Notes under the pieces: generated by a model
What the model was told of the DNA's origin: nothing
Database searches by the model: none
The model's input: only the letters and a program-made list of their open reading frames with translations
Translations under genes and position numbers: made by a program
Assembly (NCBI GenBank): GCA_017858325.1
Contig: JAFMBT010000001.1
Coordinates: 117,137 to 181,136, forward strand
DNA length: 64,000 nucleotides
Reading direction: 5' to 3'
Source: Candidatus Planktophila sp.
GTDB lineage: Bacteria > Actinomycetota > Actinomycetes > Nanopelagicales > Nanopelagicaceae
In this document: piece after piece, positions 59,003 to 64,000 of the stretch
Layout: each line of letters starts with the position of its first letter
Position numbering within the stretch: position 1 is the first letter of the stretch

Positions 59003-60951
59003 AGATCACGTCCTTTAATGATTGGGTCCCAGTCACTGCGCGATGAGTACGGTGTTTCATACGTTGGTTGATTAACGTATCGCGAATATGTGAAGTGTAG
59101 CGCTGCACCCGAACCTGCTGCTAATTCTAATGTTAGCCATTTTGATTTCACATCATGGGTTACTGAACTTCCATCCTCGCCCACAATTGTTACGGTATCA
59201 AAGCGATTTTCTCCAAAGGTCCCTGCCTGCAAGGTAAGAAGACGAGACTTACTTGTGTTCAGATTAGAAACTAGAACACGCATTTTACTTGCGTTGAGCT
59301 GATCTACCATCGCAGCAACATCTTCAGGTAACCCGGGGCGAGAATTCTCGCTATCGAAGTAACGCACCTTGCCATGTTGTAATCCACCGTGAGAAATATG
59401 CATCGGTGCACCAAAGAGAAGCTGAGCTAGGCCTTCAAAGTAGACAGGATTGAACTCTTGCCATGCATGAATATTGTAGCCAGGTACGCGAAGATCAAGG
59501 CTGACAACAACATCTGCAGTTGTTGGATCGTAGGTATCCCAATTACGAGGATTTCCAGTATTTGATCGCATCTTGTGTAGCTGCATAGCAATGAGTTCTA
59601 GATTCGCCTTGAGAATATCGATTGGGTAATTCGGTAATTGACCCTGAATAAATTCAAACCATGGCAAAGTATTTGCAATGTAATGTTTCGTATCACGTCC
59701 GGTCAGTGAGTCTTTACCAGATACACCTGGGATTGCGATTGTGCTCCAATTATTATTTCGAGGTAGCGCCATAATGCGATCGAGATCTTCATCTGCCATT
59801 GATGTTGTCCAGATATAGATCATGTGGCGCGCAGATGGAAGGCGATAATCGCCCCAACCTGCATCAAAGTGGCGATGCGGCACTTTCACGACACCGTTCT
59901 CCTCTTTACGCAGCGACCAGATCAGATCAAATTGCGAACGAGGAAAATCGAGATAACTGTAATCACCAGTCATCAAGACAGCGTTCATAGCTGCATTTGT
60001 GATTGGCTCCATGATGGTCATAAATCCGTGTGGCCAACGCCATCCGTAATATCCACCCCACCACTTGCCATCATTGAACTCACCGATCTCACCAGATAAT
60101 CCGATGTTATCGGGAACAATTCCACCGTTTTTATCTCTGCGATCCATCCATGCTTTGATATATTCAAGAGCAGTTCGTTTGCTCGTCTCATCATGAGAAT
60201 ACATATAGGAGTGAGCCAGGAGTGACGTAACGTTGAGGTTGAGTGGAACATCGCCACGATTCATGCGCTCATTCATCTTACTTATGAGGTCGTCATAGAT
60301 CTCTGGATCAGACCAATGACAGAGCATGGTGGAGAAATCATTCTTAACTACATCTTCATATGGGGCTAAATAATCATCAAGAACGGTGCGATGAGTCTCC
60401 CAGTCTTCGTGCGTCACAACGTGACGCGGACCTTTGCTTCCGGTCAGCGGTGAGAGCATCTGCTTCTTCACCGGGTCATAGTTCTTCGCCTCTTTATCCT
60501 CACCGGTATAAAACCCGGCGAAGCGCGCAGCGCGTTGGCGATCAATCAGTGAATCAGGTTTAGTCAGACCAAAGAAGTAATGGAAAAGGTATCCCTCACC
60601 ATGGTGCATCCAGTCGTAATACCCATCAAACTCACGATAGATCTGACCGTACTCACTCCATTGCAGTGTGATCGAATCCCACATCTTTCGCGCTAATTGA
60701 TAAACCTCTTCGCTTCCACCGATGCTGTAAAAAAGTGCGAGATTCATAAACGCCTCATATGGATCATCGGATCCATCCATGCTTGGCCATTCCTCACGCC
60801 AAATCAGTGAGCCATCACTTCTTGTATAGCGTGCTACAAATTCAGGGGCTGCTGCATTGAGCTTGTCGATAATTTCTCGCTCAAGTCGCGCCCACTCACT
60901 AGGTGCTGATGGTGTTGTGATTGATATGCGTGGATGTTTTTCAGAAGACAT
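58999..60951 (-). CDS. Unrecognised 650-residue protein, probable carbohydrate-active enzyme
   Basis: I do not recognise a named family. No signal peptide or membrane segment is evident, so the protein is probably cytoplasmic. Residues about 30-570 are helix-rich with many Trp, Tyr, His and Asp (for example YDWMHHGEGYLFHYFFGL and WWGGYYGWRWPHGFMTI), as in alpha/alpha-toroid glycan lyases and glycosidases; the last 100 residues look beta-rich. The start ATG at 60951 gives the non-overlapping form; an upstream in-frame ATG at 61023 would run into garK. Operator site D lies seven bases before this ATG, and TACGAT within it would give a leaderless mRNA. It overlaps the dehydrogenase by 4 bases, so the two work together. 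A function in sugar-acid or oligosaccharide breakdown is inference. Confidence 0.75.
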   Translation of the reverse strand: MSSEKHPRISITTPSAPSEWARLEREIIDKLNAAAPEFVARYTRSDGSLIWREEWPSMDGSDDPYEAFMNLALFYSIGGSEEVYQLARKMWDSITLQWSEYGQIYREFDGYYDWMHHGEGYLFHYFFGLTKPDSLIDRQRAARFAGFYTGEDKEAKNYDPVKKQMLSPLTGSKGPRHVVTHEDWETHRTVLDDYLAPYEDVVKNDFSTMLCHWSDPEIYDDLISKMNERMNRGDVPLNLNVTSLLAHSYMYSHDETSKRTALEYIKAWMDRRDKNGGIVPDNIGLSGEIGEFNDGKWWGGYYGWRWPHGFMTIMEPITNAAMNAVLMTGDYSYLDFPRSQFDLIWSLRKEENGVVKVPHRHFDAGWGDYRLPSARHMIYIWTTSMADEDLDRIMALPRNNNWSTIAIPGVSGKDSLTGRDTKHYIANTLPWFEFIQGQLPNYPIDILKANLELIAMQLHKMRSNTGNPRNWDTYDPTTADVVVSLDLRVPGYNIHAWQEFNPVYFEGLAQLLFGAPMHISHGGLQHGKVRYFDSENSRPGLPEDVAAMVDQLNASKMRVLVSNLNTSKSRLLTLQAGTFGENRFDTVTIVGEDGSSVTHDVKSKWLTLELAAGSGAALHFTYSRYVNQPTYETPYSSRSDWDPIIKGRDL

Positions 60952-60957
60952 TTCAAA

Positions 60958-60969
60958 ATCGTATAGGAT
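60958..60969. promoter_or_regulatory. Putative operator, site D
   Basis: On the minus strand ATCCTATACGAT matches the palindrome ATCCTATAGGAT at 11 of 12 positions. It sits in the 31-base gap between garK and the 650-residue protein gene, 6 bases before that gene's ATG. TACGAT within it has the spacing of a leaderless -10 element. Confidence 0.6.
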
Positions 60970-60982
60970 CAACTGCTTACAA

Positions 60983-62068
60983 TCAATGGTGAAATCTCGC
61001 CGCCAACTTCTTTCCAGCCTCAATCAGCCATTTCTCAGATTCACTCTTGGCAGATTCCACCGATGGGGCAAGATCGACCAAAGAGATTATTGAAGGATCA
61101 TCACCATTCTTATTGACGCCACAGGCAATCATCATGGGAACGTTATTTCGTTGCGCAACCTCTGCGATATATCCAACAACTTTCCCACTAAAACTTTGAC
61201 TATCAAATGAACCTTCTCCCGTTATGACGCAATCTGCCTTTTTTATCTTCTCTTCGAGGTCAATTACTGCAGCAATTGTATGAACTCCGCTGACAACGCT
61301 GGCGCCAAGAAGAGTGGATAATCCAAATGAGACTCCCCCGGCGGCTCCGTATCCTGGTTTGTCGCCAACACCGACAAGGCTAAGAAGATGAGCCAAACCG
61401 ATATCAAGGAAATCTACCTGTTCGGTATCGGCGCCCTTCTGTGGTGCAAATATATGTGCTGCCCCAGTCATACCGATAAGTGGAGATTGCACATCTACCA
61501 AGACTTTGATTCCGCGTTCTACCGATGCAATCTGATCTGGTGGCGTTATGGTTTTAATTGCGTGTAGATGAGTACCCCCGAGACCAACAGCTAAACCATC
61601 TGCATCCATAAAGGTAAAACCAAGGGCTGACAGTGCACCGGTTCCTCCATCGGTGGATGCAGAGCCACCCACTGCTACAAGAATTTCTCTCACCCGATCA
61701 TCATTGAGTGCAGCTTTAATTGCTTGCCCTAGACCAAATGAATGTGCTCCAAGCGGATCTAGTTTTTCTACCGTTGTAATTCCACAGAGTGTGGCCATTT
61801 CGATCACCGCAGTATCGCCGTTGACGAGCAACCAGGACGAACTATGGTCTATCCCTGTCGCGCCTTGCACGTGAATAGGTATTCGCACTGCCGATGCGCT
61901 TACGCTCTCAATACAATCGAGAGTTCCTTCGCCCCCATCTGCAAAGGGTGCCGATTCAATCTCATCAACAGTTTGGACTTCCAGCCAGCCACGAGTTAAG
62001 GCATCGCACACTTGGCGACTTGTGGCGCTGCCTTTAAAGGAGTCAGGAGCAATAAGAATTCGTGCCAC
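60983..62068 (-). CDS. garK: Glycerate kinase (GarK type)
   Basis: Phosphorylates D-glycerate, giving 2-phosphoglycerate in the GarK family. Length of 361 residues is typical. Opening ILIAPDSFKGSATSRQVCDAL (longer motif at residues 4-24), then PFADGGEGTLDCI, GQAIKAALNDDRVREILVAVGGSASTDGGTGALSALG (long motif at about 110-146) and CVITGEGSFDSQSFSGK (near 283-299) match the family. Context with the D-2-hydroxyacid dehydrogenase supports a hydroxypyruvate or tartronate semialdehyde route. It is 100 bases downstream of nrdJ and is insulated from it by the terminator at 62118-62158. Confidence 0.94.
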   Translation of the reverse strand: MARILIAPDSFKGSATSRQVCDALTRGWLEVQTVDEIESAPFADGGEGTLDCIESVSASAVRIPIHVQGATGIDHSSSWLLVNGDTAVIEMATLCGITTVEKLDPLGAHSFGLGQAIKAALNDDRVREILVAVGGSASTDGGTGALSALGFTFMDADGLAVGLGGTHLHAIKTITPPDQIASVERGIKVLVDVQSPLIGMTGAAHIFAPQKGADTEQVDFLDIGLAHLLSLVGVGDKPGYGAAGGVSFGLSTLLGASVVSGVHTIAAVIDLEEKIKKADCVITGEGSFDSQSFSGKVVGYIAEVAQRNNVPMMIACGVNKNGDDPSIISLVDLAPSVESAKSESEKWLIEAGKKLAARFHH

Positions 62069-62117
62069 ATCTCTAGCCTACTCCTGCTTCTTGCCATTGA
62101 ACTTTAGATATAAGAAA

Positions 62118-62158
62118 AAAAGGTAACCCCCACGAGATTCTCGCGGGGGTTACCTTTT
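62118..62158 (-). terminator. Strong rho-independent terminator of nrdJ
   Basis: Perfect 14-bp stem AAAAGGTAACCCCC (62118-62131) with GGGGGTTACCTTTT (62145-62158), a 13-base loop region with a further short CGA/TCG pairing, and a long T-run on the minus strand after it (62113-62121). It ends the ribonucleotide reductase transcript just after its stop at 62168. A-runs before and T-runs after make it usable in both directions. Confidence 0.92.
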
Positions 62159-62167
62159 ACTTATTTT

Positions 62168-64000
62168 TTATGAGCAACCTGATGTATTGCCGCAACCTTC
62201 GCAGACAAAACATGCACCTGACATACGCATCTTGACTCCGCATGTCATGCAGAGAGGTGCATCTGACTTGATTCCCATAGATTCAAGGAGATCAGAGGAT
62301 GAACCAATTGTCATTGCTGGTGCAACTGGTGCTGCTTCGATCTTTACATCAGCGCTCGGTGCCTTAGTGCTGGGTGCTTTAGCGACTGCAGCTACAGGAG
62401 CCGCCACAGGCGCAACTGCTTTTGGGCTATCGCCCTCCACAGGTGCGTACTCGCCGCCATTGTTTAGCGCTGCTTCGCGCTCTGACGATGTGTAGAGACC
62501 GAGCGCTGCGCGCTCTTCAAATGGCAGGTAATCAAGTGCCAGACGACGGAAGATGTAATCCATCATGGACTGTGCCATGCGAATATCTTTATCATCTGTC
62601 ATACCTGCTGGCTCGAAGCGCAAGTTGGTGAACTTCTCAACGAATGTCTGTAGTGGAACTCCGTATTGAAGACCAATCGATACTGCGATTGAGAATGCAT
62701 CCATTACACCGGCCAAAGTTGAACCTTGCTTACCGAGCTTAAGGAATACCTCACCAAGTGCACCGTCAGCGTATGCACCTGCGGTCATATAACCTTCAGC
62801 GCCACCGACAGAGAACGATGTTGTTGTTGCAGGACGTGACTTTGGAAGACGCTTGCGTACTGGTGCAGCTATAACTTCTACTGATTCAGGTGCGTCTTTC
62901 TTCTTCGCCTTGCCATCTGAAAGTGGCTGACCGACCTTGCAATTGTCGCGATAGACAGCAAGTGCCTTGATGCCCATGCGCCATGCCTCTAGGTGAACTT
63001 CCTCAACTTCTTCAACAGTTGCTTCCTCTGGGAGGTTTACTGTCTTTGAAATTGCACCTGATAGGAATGGCTGACATGCAGCCATCATGCGGACGTGGCC
63101 CATTGGAGCAATTGATCGTGCACCAAGAGCGCAGTCAAATACTTCATAGTGCTCTAGCTTGAGTCCTGGAGCATCGATAACGTGTCCGTTGGCTGCGATG
63201 AATTCAACAATTGCTTCGATTGTCTCTTCGGTATAGCCAAGTTTACGAAGCGCTTGTGGAACTGTCTGATTAACGATCTGCATAGATCCGCCACCGACGA
63301 GCTTCTTGAACTTAACGAGCGAGAAGTCAGGCTCGATACCTGTTGTATCGCAATCCATCATGAGACCAATTGTTCCTGTTGGTGCAAGAACTGAGATCTG
63401 CGCATTGCGCCATCCGTTGGTATCACCTGTTGAAAGACATGCATCCCATGCCTTATTTGCTTCTGCCCAGACATCGATATCAAGAGTGGTCTCTTGCTTG
63501 GCTGCAGATGAAGCTGCTGCATGCTTGCGCATCACGCGTGCGTGAGGCTTAGCGTTTTGTGCAAAACCTGCATATGGTCCAACAATTCCCGCTAGTTCAG
63601 CTGAGCGCTTATATGTTGTTCCGGTAAGAAGCGAGGTGATTGCACCAGCTAGCGCGCGGCCACCATCTGAATCGTAGGCAAGGCCTGATGCCATAAGGAG
63701 TGCGCCAAGGTTTGCGTATCCGATTCCGAGCTGACGGTAAGCCTTTGTTGTCTCACCAATAGCCTCGGTTGGGAAATCTGCGAAACAGATTGAGATATCC
63801 ATCGCGGTGATGATCATCTCTGATGCCTTTGCAAATGTCTTTGCATCAAATGAACCATCTGCCTTGAGGAACTTCATCAAGTTAAGAGAGGCCAAGTTAC
63901 ATGATGAGTTATCGAGTGACATGTACTCAGAGCAAGGGTTTGACGCATTGATGCGACCTGTCTCTGGAGTTGTGTGCCAATCATTGATGGTGTCATCAAA
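62168..64000 (-). CDS. nrdJ: Vitamin B12-dependent ribonucleotide reductase (class II), 3' part
   Basis: Partial gene, cut at the window's right edge; 610 codons are visible and the reading frame is open to base 64000, so the ATG at 63922 is internal. Conserved NPCSEYMSLDNSSCNLASLNL (longer motif spanning 63860-63930) carries class II active-site Cys residues. Later motifs include VLAPTGTIGLMMDCDTTGIEPDF and the LPEEATVEEV region. The C-terminus has a Zn-binding-like tail with CMTCGVKM, CFVCEGCG and the terminal redox pair in NTSGCS. It reduces ribonucleotides with adenosylcobalamin and needs no oxygen-dependent cofactor. An Ala/Pro/Val-rich linker (around 62290-62430) joins the catalytic core to the tail. 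Confidence 0.95.
   Translation of the reverse strand, partial: FDDTINDWHTTPETGRINASNPCSEYMSLDNSSCNLASLNLMKFLKADGSFDAKTFAKASEMIITAMDISICFADFPTEAIGETTKAYRQLGIGYANLGALLMASGLAYDSDGGRALAGAITSLLTGTTYKRSAELAGIVGPYAGFAQNAKPHARVMRKHAAASSAAKQETTLDIDVWAEANKAWDACLSTGDTNGWRNAQISVLAPTGTIGLMMDCDTTGIEPDFSLVKFKKLVGGGSMQIVNQTVPQALRKLGYTEETIEAIVEFIAANGHVIDAPGLKLEHYEVFDCALGARSIAPMGHVRMMAACQPFLSGAISKTVNLPEEATVEEVEEVHLEAWRMGIKALAVYRDNCKVGQPLSDGKAKKKDAPESVEVIAAPVRKRLPKSRPATTTSFSVGGAEGYMTAGAYADGALGEVFLKLGKQGSTLAGVMDAFSIAVSIGLQYGVPLQTFVEKFTNLRFEPAGMTDDKDIRMAQSMMDYIFRRLALDYLPFEERAALGLYTSSEREAALNNGGEYAPVEGDSPKAVAPVAAPVAAVAKAPSTKAPSADVKIEAAPVAPAMTIGSSSDLLESMGIKSDAPLCMTCGVKMRMSGACFVCEGCGNTSGCS

Noticed and set aside
63922..63922. 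ATG at this position as the nrdJ start
   Set aside because: The frame continues to the window end and encodes conserved NrdJ sequence including NPCSEY, so the gene is truncated by the window, not starting here.
1..64000. tRNA, rRNA, insertion sequences, prophage genes and integrase attachment sites
   Set aside because: Scanned the intergenic gaps and the gene list; none shows cloverleaf signatures, transposases, terminal repeats or phage genes.

Overview
The window looks like a piece of a streamlined actinobacterial chromosome, probably from the freshwater Nanopelagicales (acI) type; the order-level placement is inference. Actinobacterial markers seen directly are SepH, a DUF4192 protein, a DUF7455 zinc-ribbon protein, a type II DAHP synthase, the rplS-lepB-rnhB-yraN-comM-dprA order, a PASTA-domain kinase and a SAM-IV riboswitch. 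Base composition is moderate by eye, genes are packed with many ATGA or TAATG overlaps, and several genes appear to be leaderless (a TANNNT hexamer about 6 nt before the ATG). I see no tRNA, rRNA, insertion sequence, prophage or CRISPR array.

Layout. 1-8.2 kb: carotenoid genes crtI and crtB; a TPP riboswitch controlling a PnuC-family (PnuT-type) transporter and a small P-loop kinase; a PASTA Ser/Thr kinase; endonuclease IV; a DMT exporter; threonine aldolase. 8.2-13.6 kb: a methyltransferase-type DNA repair protein, type II DAHP synthase, a phosphofructokinase with PPi-type residues, xylulokinase and a second DMT exporter. 13.6-20 kb: era, dprA, comM, yraN, rnhB, lepB, rplS and an inositol monophosphatase, all on the minus strand. 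20-29.7 kb: sepH, a phosphodiesterase, psuG/psuK for pseudouridine breakdown, a topoisomerase IV A subunit that stops after the cleavage core, an ABC-F protein, parE and a DUF7455 protein. 29.7-37.3 kb: the primary sigma factor, metX behind a SAM-IV riboswitch, DUF4192, a secreted PKD protein, NUDIX and DinG.

37.3-62 kb is a catabolic island. It holds genes for essentially all steps of the non-phosphorylating L-fucose (6-deoxy-sugar) route: mutarotase, aldose 1-dehydrogenase, a candidate lactone hydrolase, L-fuconate dehydratase, an SDR, an FAH-family diketo-acid hydrolase and an FMN L-lactate dehydrogenase. Pyruvate phosphate dikinase can return the pyruvate to PEP. Three further enolase-superfamily enzymes (two of them tandem paralogues), a GntR regulator, a methylcitrate-cycle operon (prpB-prpC-prpD with an AceE-like E1 and a class V aminotransferase), a D-2-hydroxyacid dehydrogenase, a large unrecognised protein and glycerate kinase complete the island. 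Near-identical copies of a 12-bp palindrome precede three of its transcription units and a related inverted repeat lies in the divergent promoter of a fourth, which suggests one local regulon. 62.1-64 kb: a strong terminator and the 3' part of the B12-dependent ribonucleotide reductase gene, cut by the window end.

The points most worth following are the putative sugar-acid regulon and its operator, the CTD-less topoisomerase subunit, the SAM-IV riboswitch with an inserted hairpin, the PPi-type glycolytic pair, the TPP-controlled kinase, the double palindrome before the prp operon, and the unrecognised 650-residue protein.
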